From positions 3,313,622 through 3,377,621 of the forward strand of contig NW_023998464.1 in NCBI RefSeq assembly GCF_014805625.2: DNA of 64,000 nucleotides. Direction: 5' to 3'. Source of the stretch: Glossina fuscipes. Taxonomy: Eukaryota; Arthropoda; Insecta; Diptera; Glossinidae. The notes under the pieces were generated by a model. That model was not told where the DNA came from. It saw only the letters and a list, made by a program, of their open reading frames with translations, and made no database searches. Made by a program: the position numbers and the translations under genes. Positions 13,791 through 27,600 of the stretch are shown here, one piece after another (the first letter of the stretch is position 1; every line of letters starts with the position of its first letter).

Positions 13791-14974
13791 AAATGCATTT
13801 TTTAGGTGAAAAAATGTTGAAATATGCAACAATTATGAAGGAATTACGATTCCGACACAAATGTTATAGACTCCGCTACATTGAAGCTTTAGAGTATATT
13901 GACGCAAGACATTGATCAAAGGCAACCTGTTTGCTATGCTATTATCATATTATTATTATATTATTATTTATTGTCGGTTCCCATTAAGTTTAGATTTTAC
14001 TCACTTACTCTCTATTAAATTGATGTGAAAAGTTTGGATCAGATAGGCCGTTGTTTTCAGACCCCTTCCTCTCTATGAGAAGTAAATTTTTATGAGCGAT
14101 TTGACGTGGATCGTTGGTCTGTTTCTTGTATTCCGTAAAAAGGTTCCCATGAAATCTACGGCTTTATACGACAAAGAGGTATATTTTTTAATGCTTGCAA
14201 TGAATTTAATTTCATAGCAATAATTTGACATAGAAGTCAAATGTGCCAAATTTGCATCACATAGGTGTACTTTTCGGACCCCACTCCGTCTTAGGGTGTT
14301 CAGGAAAAGTAAGGCTTCACATGTTAAAATAGTCGCATTTTTAGAATTTTATAACAAAAATTGGCAAATAATAACAATAACGCGTTTGACAGTAATGCTT
14401 TTATTTGTTTTCAAAGCATTTTATTAAGAGGATACGATGAAGCGTAGATATCACTTTACAACCTACATCAAAGGGAATATCGATAAAGCGATAAAAGCTT
14501 TACTTGTGGCCTATAAAAAAAAATTGTCGATTTAAAACAATTTAAATACATTTTAAATAACCTTTTAACTCGGGGCTATAATCGACTATTGAGACCGTAG
14601 AGAAATTTATTATTCGTTATGTAAAGATTGCTCGACAAAAGGAAAAAGCCATCAGCAGCACATTAAACGAATGTAAATCTGATAATGCGGAAATTACTAA
14701 GACAACATATGGATGCATAGTAATTTTCTAAACATTCGCAAGCATTCATAGGACGAAAGGGGTCGTCTTCATAATAGTGGGTAATACGAAACGCCTCCGA
14801 AATGAAAACAAACAGTAGCTAATGTTGAATGTTGAAGGAGAACGTAAGAAATCAAGGATCAAAGTGAAGTTTTCAAAAATCATGAATAAATTTTGCGGTT
14901 AAATTGTTACACAAATATAAACACGTGCCTATGCGATGTGATCTAAACCTAAGCCGACCAAAATCGTTAGTATT

Positions 14975-14976
<2 letters not shown>

Positions 14977-15023
<47 letters not shown>

Positions 15024-15027
15024 ATGT
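14977..15027. repeat. Compound (TA)n(TG)n microsatellite
   Basis: About 14 TA units run directly into about nine TG units. A pure dinucleotide tract like this is expected to be length-polymorphic. Confidence 0.95.
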
Positions 15028-15906
15028 GCTTGTATGTAATTATGGGATAATGTTTAAACGGTATTGAGAAAATCAAAGGGAAGTTTCAATAACAAAACAA
15101 GAAGAACGAGCAGCAGGCAGTGAAATGAGTAGCGACATGAAATCAACAGGGGCCATAAGCTGATGAAACATGAAAAGGGGTAGCAAAGGGTTAGCTCATG
15201 TTTTGATAGAAGCTAAACCAATTCCCTTTCCCAATGTGTGTTTACTATATTAAGGAGTAAGCGATTTCACTTACGCTCGAGTACACATATATAACAACAA
15301 CAGTGAGCAGAAAAAAAAAAAACTTTCTTTCTTAATAATTTGTCGTTCGGTGTCTTAATCGTCGTGTCAACGCATAGGCTATTGATTAAAACATCTGACA
15401 CATGATTAGACTAAAACAATGCCATTTCAACGCATGCAGGCCAAAGTATTACAGACATATTCCATTCGTATTGCATGTTGTCTTCAATTTTTTAAATTTC
15501 TTTCTTCTATATATCTGCATATCTTTAATGCCAGGCATACAAAGATGTAACCTATCGTTTTCGCCTTTATAATTATCTTAATTACAAACCACAATATTCA
15601 ATTGCGTTGTGTTGTGTACAACATAACGTTGCTTTGGTTAACTAAGCTAATGACTCTTAATTCGTGCACAAGGCTGTTTCACCTAAATAAACTTATCCTT
15701 CCTTAATAGCTTTCTCTGAAATGATTAATTAAATTCTAAATATTTATTCGGTATCACTATTATCCGCCACTAACTGAAACGTGTGTTTCGTTAAGGTGTA
15801 ACATTGTAAAACAACATCAATGTCAGCAGCAATTCCGTCATCATTATTACTGTCATCATCGTCATTGTGCATTAAATTCCACATAACATATATCAGCCTT
15901 CAGAGC

Positions 15907-15926
15907 AGAGAGAGAGAGAGAGAGAG
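15907..15926. repeat. (AG)n microsatellite
   Basis: Ten AG units. In flies such GAGAG sequence can bind GAGA factor (Trl), but nothing nearby shows a promoter. Confidence 0.9.
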
Positions 15927-18900
15927 TTCTTTTTTTAAATGTCCCTAAAAAATTCCCCAAAGAAATCAAGCTTAAAAGTGTTTAGATGTATTCATTGCTG
16001 TTGTGTCCATTATTTATAATCGCATGTGTATGCGTGCGTGTGTGCATGAACTAGCATTTGCATATTATGTCATCTCTTATTACTTGGAAGTATTTGTGTA
16101 ATTTGTCGTTGTTTTCTTTCCGTTGTGTATAAATGTGTCATATAGGTTTAGTTTTTTTGTATTCTTTGACCCCAAGTCCTTAGAGATTGGGTTTGTCTTG
16201 TTATAATTTCTGTTACTGCCAAAGTAAAGAGATTATGTGGTGCTCGTTAAATTGAAATTATTTAATAATAGCTTTCCTGTAATTAATACACTTTTTATAG
16301 AATTACTAGGAGACGTTGCTTTCAATTTCGGATTAAAGCTACAAAGATGATTTTCAGCTCCAAGCGACATTTGTTTAAACATCTTTATTATACTGAAATT
16401 ATTTCAATCGCTTTTTGCTTTAGGTTCTAGAGAAATTCCAGATAACTGAATTAAGGGATAGAAATATATTTAATTCTGTAGCGAGAATCTAACAAATTTG
16501 ACTAAAGATTGCGCGAGACATTTACTTAACAGACATAAATTCGCTTAACTCAGATAATAAAACTATGTTTCTTGATCTTTCTTGTTACGTTTTCTGTCAT
16601 ATCGCTATCATTAGACGTTTATCATGTTGGTACGATGTGGTTATCGAAAAATAATCCAGCTTCTGACTTGTTGTCGCCTTCAAAGCGCTTCGACGTCTGG
16701 CAGCTTGTTGAGATAAAGATAACCACAGCGGCTACGGTTTTATTTAAAGAAGACGCCTATACGCGTCTATTGCTATCAAAGTGTTGAGGTTACCGTGACA
16801 AAGTCACAGTTTGTCCATTTCGCAAAGAGAAGTAGGGTATCTTATATTCTAACTGTTGAGGGTGCTAATTAAGTGACTTGCCGTAAAATATATGGTTTAC
16901 TCTCTTTGCGCATCGATCATCAATGCTTCCATTTGCGATATGCAGCGATTATTGCTATGACTTATTGCCCTAGCATTGCGATTGAAGCGTAATGTGAAAT
17001 TGTGGATCAAACGTGATCCTCGGCAGTGACAAAAGAGAGCCTTCTCTGTGTTCAAATTTTGCTTACACTCTGATAGAAGAATGTCTAAGCACCATTATTA
17101 AAATTAAACCTTCTTACCATGCATGGGTTGGGATAATTTCTCAATCCTCTCCAGAAAGTACTAATCCCCGAGTAAGCGTAACCGTAACATCATTTCACCA
17201 ATCAGAACTAATTAACTTAAGCAGCAATAAGATGATGCAATCCTGTTTGCAAGAACACCATTGATACCATTTACTTACCAAATTCAAATTGATGATATCA
17301 TCGATTTGAACTCCTTAATATCGTCTGCTTTGAAGGTCGACCGTCGAAAACAATTTTAGCACATCACGCCAAGTTTTCATCATTGGTTTCAGTATATTAT
17401 AAGATGTTTCAATTATACGAAAGACTCTTACATATCGCGTACATATGCGTCTTGACGTAGTCGCAGTAATCAAGTTGATATATCAAAAAGCTGTCGATTA
17501 TACCCGCTATATACGTTGCTTGAACAAACCAAGGTAGATTTGGCTTCAGGCTCCTCGTAAGTGCATTGGCCACAGTTCTGATATAGTGTTCACTTTTAAG
17601 GACCTCGCTCCACGACATTTCCTACTCGTGGAAAACATCCGTATCGAGTTAACATCGAAGCAAGATTGCGGAAAAAAAAGTTCGCTTAGGTGCAGCCAAC
17701 GTTCTTTCAGCCACTCAGAAGATTTATAGAAAGATGACGTAACGCAACACACTTCGCTAATGCGAAAAATGCGACTAGTTTGCAACCCGATGCAAAAAAT
17801 GTATTAGCCAAACTTGTTTCGAGTCCCGTTTCATTCCCCTTTTTGCGCCTCGACTTGGGGACCTTTTAGAAAAGCCAATAAAATTAAATGATGAAAATAT
17901 TTCCCAAATTTGCTTACCGTAGGAAAAAGTGCTTATGATACCTCTTAAACCCTTGTGTACAATTAGTCCGGCCGCTAATAGTCCAAATGATGGCGAGCCC
18001 TTAATATCGATATATTTATTAATTGGTTCAAGTCCTATAGCTATTTCAGAAAAATTATCTGATATTGTCAAGCAGCGCTAACTCATCCATTTATAAAGAA
18101 TAATCTTTTTGGAAATACATCTTAATATTGCACCAAACAGCCAAATAGGTTAATGCACAGCCCAAAGTACATATCGTGCAACTAATTATAGTCCGCAATG
18201 ATAATACACCATCTCAATAAAACATGTTCGTACGGATAACGGATATAATCGCTAGTTCTGATGGTAAGGTTCGTGTCGAAGAATTCAAAGTTGCCAACGA
18301 GTGTTCATTGCCTTTAGGTGAAGATCCTTGAAAGAAGATTCTTTCAACGTTAGAACGCAACTTTGCAAAAGTATCACCTTTGTGACACTATTCACTGCAG
18401 TAAGCATGTGTAGAACGTTAAAATGAAATGAACTACGAATTAAACCGAGGTTTTGTAAAACGAATGGCCAAACTTTAACATGCAACCTTTATGACGGCTT
18501 ATGCCGTCCACTTGGATTCGCCTTTCCCGATTCGATTGATTATTTCTCAATATAAGGCGTTGAAGGGCAGCAGTGTAAAATCATATAAGCAAATAATTAA
18601 ATTACTCCTCTGTAAAGAAAATGCACGTCGTTCACATCTTGTTTGCTAACAAGCGAAGGAGAATAAATTCGCTACCTTTATTACTCATAGGGCTAACATA
18701 TACATACACATTAAGATTACAATACATCATGAGGCAATAAGCACAATTATAACAAGTAATAAAAATGCAATGATCACGCGTGCCAAAGACGAAAAGAAAA
18801 ACATCGTAACACTGATAGGTAGCTGAGTTCTCTGTGTAAACGCTTTTCAAGAGAGGCTTGTAGAAAAATGGATCGTAGAGTTTGTATATTGTTAGTCATT

Positions 18901-21437
18901 TTGCCTAAAGGGTCTTGCCGCGCCGGCATGTGGATAAGTCTGTCCTGACAAATCAGCGAAAAAGAAGACGACATTTTGTAAGTTATTTCGGATAAGAAGA
19001 AAGGATAGTTAAGAAAGTAACCGGTAGAGTATATATCTTTTATCTTAGCTGTAATGACCATGGTACGAAGTTGTTCAAATAAAATTATTCTTTAGACGCA
19101 GGAGCAAGGTATTCTTACGTCCATGCGTTTTCCAAATAGTCTTAAAAATTCGTTACTCCCTCGCAGAGCATTCCTGTTATACGATCCTTATTAAAAGCGG
19201 AACGACAAACATTTCAAAAAAGAAAGGCCTTTTCGTGTCGGGTTAATCTGTCGCTTGCTAACTAGAATTTTTTTTTGATTACTTGGTGCAAGGAGCAAAG
19301 TAGCAACCGTAATATAAACGTTTATTATGGTTCCTTAGTTATTGACAACTAGAACCGATATGGCTTAAAAGAAACCCTGTGCTGATAAAGACAACGTCGT
19401 ACTTCTCTATAAAATATGCTAAAAACCTGAAGAGCATGTGTTTGTAAGCTTCAGAAAATGTCTTAGTTTACGACAATCATTTAACAGATAACAACAGACA
19501 AACAATTCAACTTTGAGCTTAGTAAGGATTTCAACAAATTACGAGACGTTAACTACTATAAGCCGCCGTTTGTTTATTGTATAGGATAACTAAATGGAAT
19601 AAAAATATCTACTATTTCGCGAGATGGGAAATTCATTACAGACGGAGACACCTGGGATTTCTCATCGCATTGAAAATTTCGATATAAACGAAAATCAACA
19701 CGACAGTAAGCACTTGTCGTTGTATGCGATACAAAACCGCATAGCGTACTGACAAATTGAAGGCTTGTTAAAGAGAATGCAGATGCACACACGCACAAAT
19801 ATCTACATATGTGGCAATAGCGAAAGCCGCGCTATTAATGGTTTTTGTTGAAAATTGTTAAAGCGTAAAAATGTATAAACAAACAGTTGCAAGCAAATAG
19901 AATGTGAAGAGGAGAAGAAAGGAAGAGAAGAGCACAGAGAGAGGAGGAAAACGCAACGTACGATCGTATGGAGCGCAAAAATAATTTAAATTAAATGATG
20001 ATGATGCAGCGGTATGATGGCAACAGATATCGTTGGCATGAATATTGCCGTAAGGTGCGTGAAAACTATACACCAGGATGTAATGAGAATATGATGCTTA
20101 TAAGCTTACATGCAATATCTCCATACAGAGAGAAAATCCTTTAAATAAATAAACAAAACAAGTAATATCTGCGTAGCTCGCATAATATACTGGCTTGCGA
20201 ATGAGTACAAGCGCGAGTGTGAGGATGTCGTTTACACGCACTGCAAACCGCGTGCGAAATGATACAATTTAAGGAAAAACAATTTCAAATATGCAAATAG
20301 CGCACACATCACACCACCTACGATTGCATTATATCGCAGCCTTCAATACTGTTTCACATCGCAATTGTCGCACAACCACAACAAGATACGATACACACTA
20401 CTAGTACTAAATATGTAGCTTTTTCTTTCGCCTATCTGCAAACAAAACGAGAAGCAATAAAAACTAAAAATAACACAATGTACATGTTTCGAGATTAAAA
20501 GTCCTATGAAACTGCAATATAAGAGTTACGCAAAGTAGTCTTGCAGGACTTCATATTATTCATATTATTCGGTCGCGTATTCGGAAGAAGGATTTTAGAG
20601 AAAATACTCATTTAAATGCCATAACGATGTATAAAAAAACAAAAAAAAAAAACAAAGAAGAAGAAATTAAACTTCAATTGCAAGTAAATATGTCTTAACG
20701 TTAACGTTGCAAAAGTTTTCCGCTAATGCTATTCAATTGTACTTAACAGCTATTTGCATGATGATTTAATCATGACAACCTGGGGATTTAAACAAATTTT
20801 ACTACCGTCTACTTGCTCACATACCGTACTCCGTCACCGATAATCATGAAGTGCTTGTTCGCTTCGTCGGCAGTCATTTGCCTTTTGTTAACTTACTTCC
20901 AATTTAACCCGCAACTATATAAGTTCGCCTTTTTTCTTTCATTTGCTTGAACGAAAAGCAAAACTTTCTCTAAAATGTTTTATTATCATCTTTCAACATC
21001 GTCATCATCGTTATTATCAACGTCGCATCGTTCTTCTTTTAAGAAACTTTTCAACTTTCAATTATAACTTTTTTCACGCTGTAAGGGTTTTCCTATCATT
21101 TCCAACTTTTCTACGTCTCATTAAATTCTTGTTATTTTGCGCTTGTTATTATATTCTCTCCCCTTAAGGGAACTATTTACTTTGTCAAGTGATTGTGCAA
21201 GCCGGGAAATTATGTATTGAGAACCACATCAATAACACAATTTCTAGATTAGTTCTAAATTTGGAATTTCTGCCTGCTTGTCCTTTTATTGAGAAAATGG
21301 CCCAAGGACCAACTTGATAACAATGCTCTAAGCAGGGAACAGTAGGCGACGCCAGACTACTTGGTAGTTCCTCACAGAACGGGAGTGCATTCTCTAAAAT
21401 GATTATGTGCTGCTAATTCGACCAAAACTTAATACAA

Positions 21438-21480
21438 TCTATCTCTCTCTTTCTCTTTCTCTTTCCCTCTCTCTCTCTCG
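21438..21480. promoter_or_regulatory. CT/GA-rich tract before a candidate exon
   Basis: Nearly uninterrupted CTCTCT/TTTCTC sequence about 100 bases before the candidate exon at 21582; its complement gives repeated GAGAG motifs. This could be a GAGA-factor binding region, part of an extended pyrimidine-rich acceptor, or plain simple sequence. The sequence does not decide between these. Confidence 0.3.
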
Positions 21481-21581
21481 TAGCAATATGTTTATTTACA
21501 TTTTGTTCTTTTCTCTTTTTTGAACTGCTATAAATGAATATTTATATAAATTTGTTCACCATTTTTTTTTTTTTTTCGCAG

Positions 21582-21695
21582 CATTATTGCAACGTTAGCT
21601 AACTGCGGAAAAAGATCTGAAGTGAAAGAAGTGTCTTGCGTTGTATCTTTGCATCCTTGTCCTCCCCGTTCCTTCTACGTTATCCGCTAACGAAG
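21582..21695 (+). other. Candidate non-coding (5' UTR) exon
   Basis: A run of about 15 pyrimidines followed by CGCAG forms a textbook 3' splice site ending at 21581. After 114 bases, AAG|GTGAGT at 21693-21701 is a strong donor. I see no translation of the segment that suggests conserved protein. It lies on the same strand as the coding exon at 63531, so it may be an internal 5' UTR exon of that gene joined across an intron of about 42 kb. No transcript data support this, and a chance pairing of two good splice sites is possible. Confidence 0.4.
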
Positions 21696-21701
21696 GTGAG
21701 T

Positions 21702-23318
21702 ATTAATTAAATATTTACTCTTTCGTTTTGAATTCTGCATTATTACTAGTCGTGGCAAGCAAGGTTACATTAACGTTAATTAAGTTTATGCGGATATATG
21801 CAACGATACAATAGACACATGTGTGATTGTCTGCTACACTAATCGATTCAGAATCGTATTTTAAAACAAATTAAGTATGTCTACCTATGTGTTTGTTCGT
21901 TCAATGTCTATCCATGTATAGTGTTGTTCACTTTCTGTCGCAACTTCCCGGGCACCTTGATGGAATTTGATAGAAGGGCGTCTTGTGCTCCTAAGCCAAG
22001 CGTTATTGAAGATGCATTGGCTCATTTCTCCGTTATAAAGAGGAAAAAGATCCTTTTATGAAACTATTCATTATTTCTAATTTTGCTCGGCAAAAATCCG
22101 TAAATAATAGTAATTTCATATAATAGTTGAATAGTGTTAATTTTGATGATGTGGAACCCCATCCGCTTGCATCTAAACCACCATACATAAGAAACGCCAT
22201 TTGTGGCAATAAAATCTATTTTTAACGAGAAACAAGGACTTGGCATATAAACTGGCGGCTGTAGCTTTCAACCGCATAAGTCTATCTGTTAGACCTCTCC
22301 ATAGCGATCCTCATGAAAAGTAAACCGTTATAGAGTAACGAGGTATAATCTTTCGCATTTAGTGAAGAAATTTTAAGCGCAACGATGTAAAGAGTTTAAT
22401 AGTCTCTCCTATACAACTATAAGGTTTGAATTCGTTTTTCGCCAAAAAATTGCATTTTTACTTAATAAGTGGCATTATTTATTTTAACGCAAGAATAAGT
22501 TAAAATTCGCCATCCTAATCGGATATATATGCAAAGAAAATTTACTACTAAAGAGATGGAGTCATTCACCATTGAGCTCTGGTATTTAGATATTTATTTT
22601 TGTATTGTTATCTAATCTGAATCGAGATTTTTTCCGAGAAACAATGAAAAGTCGAAAACTGTACGGATCTTTTGCTTCAGAACTTCAGAACATATATCGA
22701 AGATTATCTAGGAAATAATAATTTTCCTTCGTTTTGAATACTAACCTTTTTAAAGGATACTTTAATGATAGTACAAGAGTTGCCATGTAATCAAGCGTGA
22801 CCGATTGTCGGCTTTAAAATATATTATCTGGAATATCTAGGAAATATTGAGTATGATAAGTGAACCAATTATTGCAAAAGGAGACGGCTCCGAGTGGTGA
22901 CAACATGTTGTCTCTAAACGGATACCATCGAGATTGATCGTGTCAACAACTAAAATAGCTAAGAAGAAGGGAACGACGTTGTCAAATTAAAAATTAAATC
23001 AAGATTAAATCTAGGATCAGTGGTCGTAAGAGCTTCAGACTGTTCTTTAACATTTTATAGAAAATTTAATATTCTGGAGCAATAGTCGCAATGACACTCT
23101 TTGATATCAGTTTTGCTATAAATTGTTGTTATTATTACGATAATCCCGAAGAAAAAATGCCTTGTGCCTTGTGATGTTCCTGTGATGTTGCTCGGAATAT
23201 GGCAAATAACTTTTCGCTAAAAACTCCGTTTGGCTTGTCTATGTCTTTTAAATATTATGATTGGCCAATCAGTTCAAAATAGTTATGTAGTCCTCCAATG
23301 GGGTTTATAGACGCATAA
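21702..23318. other. Non-coding DNA, nothing recognised
   Basis: AT-rich sequence without simple repeats of note or recognisable coding; it ends at the TA duplication flanking the mariner element. Confidence 0.4.
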
Positions 23319-23320
23319 TA

Positions 23321-24444
23321 TTAAGCGCTTGCATGTATTTTGATTAGCTACAGCTTTTGGTAAAAGTGATAATGTAACACAACGGCATACAACACTTAAA
23401 TTCGACGATTTTGTAAAATAACAGTTTTCCCTCTAGTATTAATCAGTGCTTACAGACGCTAAACTTTGAAAGCCCAAAATTTCACTTCCGACATTCTTCA
23501 CTTTTGTTGTTTGATTTGAAGAAATCTGCTGCCGAAGCCCATCAAAAGTTTTTGGAAGCTTGACACATCACTTCGCAATTGTCGGTTTTGGTTTCAATGA
23601 CAAGGAACAGCCGGAGAACCGCAAAAGTTCCGAGACAATGACTTGTAACATTTATTGAACGAAAACTCAGCATAGCTGAGCAAATGATGGATCAACTGTT
23701 TCTAGATATTTTCATCCGACAGGAAAGATCAAAAAAGAGTGAAAATGGCTACCGTGCGAACTGGCTGAAATACTATTTCGAACCGTTTCAACCTGGCGGC
23801 GCAAAAAGGAAGAGTTTTCCGTAGCGTATTGTGAGTGGCAATGAAAAGTGGATTTACTACGTCAATCCCAAATGCAAAAAGTCATGCATTAGTCCAGGAG
23901 AGTCAGCCACCTTGGCACCGAAGCGGAATGTTCGCGGTTACAAAGTTTTGCTATGCAAATCGCGGGATCAACAAGGCGTGGTATATTACGCTGCTAAAAC
24001 TGATTGAAGCTGTTACTGCAGATGCCTACCGACATCAGTTGAACAAATTGAACGAGATATTGTTGCAAAAAACGTCAGTGATCGGGGTTAATAGACGCAA
24101 GGCCATCTTTTTGCACGACAACGTTCGGCTAAACATTGCAAGAGTTGCCACGGATATATTGTTGCAGTCTTCTTGCAATCTTCTAATTGCAACTTATTCA
24201 GATCTTTCGAGCATGGCTTGCTTGGCTGGCACGCAGTTGCGAAGTGCGAAAATAGATAGATGTGTGGATCGCTGCCAATCCAATATCGCTCTTTCGACGC
24301 GATATTGCTATGTTGGCAGAAAGATGGGTAAAAATTGTAGAAAATGATGGAAAGTATTTTGATTAACATACATTTTCACCAATTTTTGTCAATTAATGCC
24401 TTTTTCAAGGAAGAAAAATGATCAAAATACATGCAATCGCCTAA
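23321..24444 (+). mobile_element. Mariner-type transposon with both terminal inverted repeats (copy 2)
   Basis: Both ends are visible. The 26-base repeat at 23321-23346 matches the reverse complement of 24419-24444 at 23 of 26 positions, sharing the core TTGCATGTATTTTGAT. TA flanks each side (23319-23320 and 24445-24446), the expected target duplication. The 1124-bp element encodes a decayed transposase. Its N-terminal segment, near 23510, resembles that of copy 3 (KKSAAEAHQ). From about 23820 come blocks around GNEKWIYY, DQQGVVYY and FLHDN, the usual order in mariner DD34D transposases. The first catalytic Asp (normally GDEKW) reads Asn. There are several stops and frameshifts, and the element is somewhat shorter than the roughly 1.3 kb of intact mariners. 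It should be inactive but could be mobilised if the repeats are still recognised. Confidence 0.94.
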
Positions 24445-24446
24445 TA

Positions 24447-24605
24447 GACACTGGGGGCCGAATCTGGAAAACGCTGCGGTTGCGGGAGCCCACATTTTAT
24501 ATCTTAAATGAGCGAGTTGGTGCTTTATCATAATGAAGAGAATTTGTTTCTTCTTCAAACGCGGCCCTTCCTTCTTGATTATTCAACCGATTCACTAACA
24601 TAATG
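24447..24605 (+). repeat. Dispersed repeat, copy B (pairs with 4915-5115)
   Basis: It begins at the right-hand TA of the mariner copy and matches 4915-5115 in both bases and one reading frame (RIWKTLRLRE here). It also carries stop codons. The mariner may have inserted into an older element of this family. I could not find a convincing left half before 23319. Confidence 0.45.
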
Positions 24606-27600
24606 TATTATGTGATATGTGCCTCTTATTGATTTACTAGATTATGTTGCACTGCCCATAACTTCTCCAACTGGTATTTGCTTCTTTGCCCGTTTTGGTG
24701 CATCTCGAGATGGTGGAAAACAATGTTTCCATTCTTTACGTTATTCCAATCCATGTTTCGTCCACAGTTACGCAACAACAATTCTTATTTAGATACAGAC
24801 GTCCTAAATAACTCTAAATTCTTCTTAGACGAATTTCTTATTGTCTGCATGTTAAGTGAACGCACTATCAATTTTTATTTAATTTTTTTATCATCTCCGT
24901 ATATGGCACAAATCTTGAGTGATTGGCAAAATAAAAAAAAAAGAAGAAACCTACGCAGTATTCATCCTTTGCGCTTATATAGCTACATTTATATTCAGCC
25001 GTCCCGCGCCTTTTAAAATATTATGCGGGGTAGATTCCCCGTGACACACGTTGACCGATTCTTTAGTTTCTTTTTGTTTAAATTTTCTTACAAACAGTTT
25101 TTAATCGCACGACGAAACTCATTTTCTTCGTTGGTGGAAAATTGGCCAAAGTTGTTTATTTTTCATGGTTGCCATACAAGTGCTTGTAGATATCATGATA
25201 TTTAACATATAGTTCTATGAAGGATTGTTTGAATTTATAGTAAAGGAATTTTGTATTTTTTTTTCCTTCCTAGCGTTAGTTACTTTACTCATTAATCACA
25301 CTAATGTTTATTGACAGAGCGTGATTTCATATCATCACCCATCCATCCGTTGGCCGAAATTTTGGTTGAAGCTATGGTTACACCTATATCGTACTTTCGT
25401 TACAAAGCTAGTAATATTTTTGGAACAGAGCTAAGAAATTAGTGCGAAAACACAGTCAGGTCAATGTGGGAAGAAAGCAATATATCAGGTATTTGCTAAA
25501 TGGGTATAAAAAACCTAAATGACATATGCATGGTGTACGACGTTTACAGCGAATTTTTTTTTTTAAATAATTAGTTTATATAATTGATTTTACTTAAATA
25601 ATACTATACCATTTACATGATAATATTTAACTTGAGATAAAACGAAAATTTGTTTTTTATATACCGTCCATTGATAAGTAAAAGATATTACAGTAAGACC
25701 TTATGACTTCCTCGTCAACCCACAACACACATAAACACAAAGTAAGCCATCGATTTGAGCTACGCGTGCTTGCATGCAGGTAACTAGAAGAATTTTTTCT
25801 TGTTTTCTTCAGAAATATTTGAAAAAAATATTGTAGCTGCAGTTGCTACGTGTTTCGGTCACATTTGTAGAAAAATTTCAATAAATTTAAATGATAATAA
25901 TAAACTCAGAGAATAGAACGTGTGCACTAAATAGAAGGAAATCAAACTGGGAATAAATAAAGCAGGAGGATGAAAAGAATGGGTGAAAGACACTTAGAAC
26001 GAATTTTACAAACCTACGATAAGTTAGGTGAACTTGATGTACCGAATTTTCTCCAGCGAAACGCGGTAGTGGATGTTGCCTTTAATTGCCAGAGAAGGTT
26101 TTTAAATATTTGCAAAAACATGCACTATATATATTCCTTTTTATACGGTCTTTTTTACACGATTTTGAAATAGCAAGGTTCACCAACGATGGCACGAATA
26201 TTTTGTTCTAACACGAATCCAAATAAAAAAATATTCTAATTTTGACAGCGTCTCATAGCAACAAAAGACAACTGGAGCAATGCTGCGGTCAGAAACCAGT
26301 CGATCTATGCTCACACATATGTTAGCGATTTGCTCTCTGGCCATTAATAACGAACGAAATTCTCCATTTAGATCAAACCCGATAGTTGTGCTAAACGTAG
26401 CTAGCGAGGATGGCACTTTTGTTTCATAAATGTATTTTGTAATATGTATTTCATTGATAACTTTTTTGCACGATTTTTTGGGAAAATATTTACGAGTTTT
26501 TCATCTTACACGATTTCTTTACACTGTGAAAGATATCCCCAAATTTACCTTATATCGCGTGTATTTTTTGCTACGACCTTTTTTGTACGGATCTCTAAAC
26601 ACCGCATCTACTGTACAAAAAACAAGTTGGGCGTATTTTTATGACTTTTATAAAAAAAAAAAAAAATTAACAAGCAGGCAAACGCAGAGTTTAATCCAAG
26701 TTATATCAGACCTCTTCAAGTCGAAGACATAAGTTACTCTTATACAACTTTCAGAGCGTTGCATGTCAATATCAATAACATTCGATAGAAGAAATACTAT
26801 AGTATAAGATAAAATTGTCAAACAAAAAATAAGTAAATAATCAAGAAATAATCAAGATATAAACAATATATATATATATATATACAAAACTTGGTAACTT
26901 TTATATTTTCTTCTGTTTGCTTAACGTGCAACTGTGTGAACTATGTTACCAAATAATATTAACAATAAGAGGTAAGGAGCGTTCAACCGATTTAAAATTA
27001 GGAAGGTGAGGAGGAAGACGAAAATTAAATTGTGTTCTTGGATTGATGCGGTTGACGCTGCAATTTCGCGAGTCCAAACTAGTAGCAAATAGATCGATAG
27101 CGTGCAGTTGCACTGAGCATCAAGAATACGTACGCTTTGCGAAACCTTTGGCCGATCCATGTTGTTGGAGGTTACAAGAGTTGTATACCTCCATACGCAA
27201 GTGCTGTGTATGAAGACGAGTGGCGCATATTTATTTATTACACATCTGAAAATACGTTGTAACGAAAATATGTTCATTTAAAAATTTATTGATTTTCATT
27301 TATGGCAGTCGCAGTTTTTATGTTTTATTTGTTATACATAAAAATTTATTAACCATCGTTTTATTAACCTCTACACCTCCGATGTTAACGATTTAGTAAA
27401 GTGAAGGTAGGTTAAATCATGTCGATTGAAGTAGTTTGAAATTTATGATTTTATGTCGTAGGTAATGTGGGTGTGTTGCGTAGCAATTTCTATGAAATTG
27501 TTACCCTTCTTTCTTTTTCCTTCTACGCTTTATTTGCTTAAAACAAAAGTTATGTTATAGTTAATTACGAATTGCTAGTCCGATGTCTGGCTTTGCTTCC

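Larger units (their letters stand above)
13791..21437. other. Intergenic or intronic DNA without a supported gene
   Basis: AT-rich sequence with simple repeats, including TTATTA-rich DNA near 13940-13970, a TA/TG tract at 14977 and an AG tract at 15907. A possible minus-strand exon at 17918-18040 is discussed as a finding. Other open frames here are short and featureless. Confidence 0.4.

Noticed and set aside
26921..27277. 118-codon minus-strand frame
   Set aside because: No domain, hydrophobic tail, no Kozak-like start; consistent with chance.
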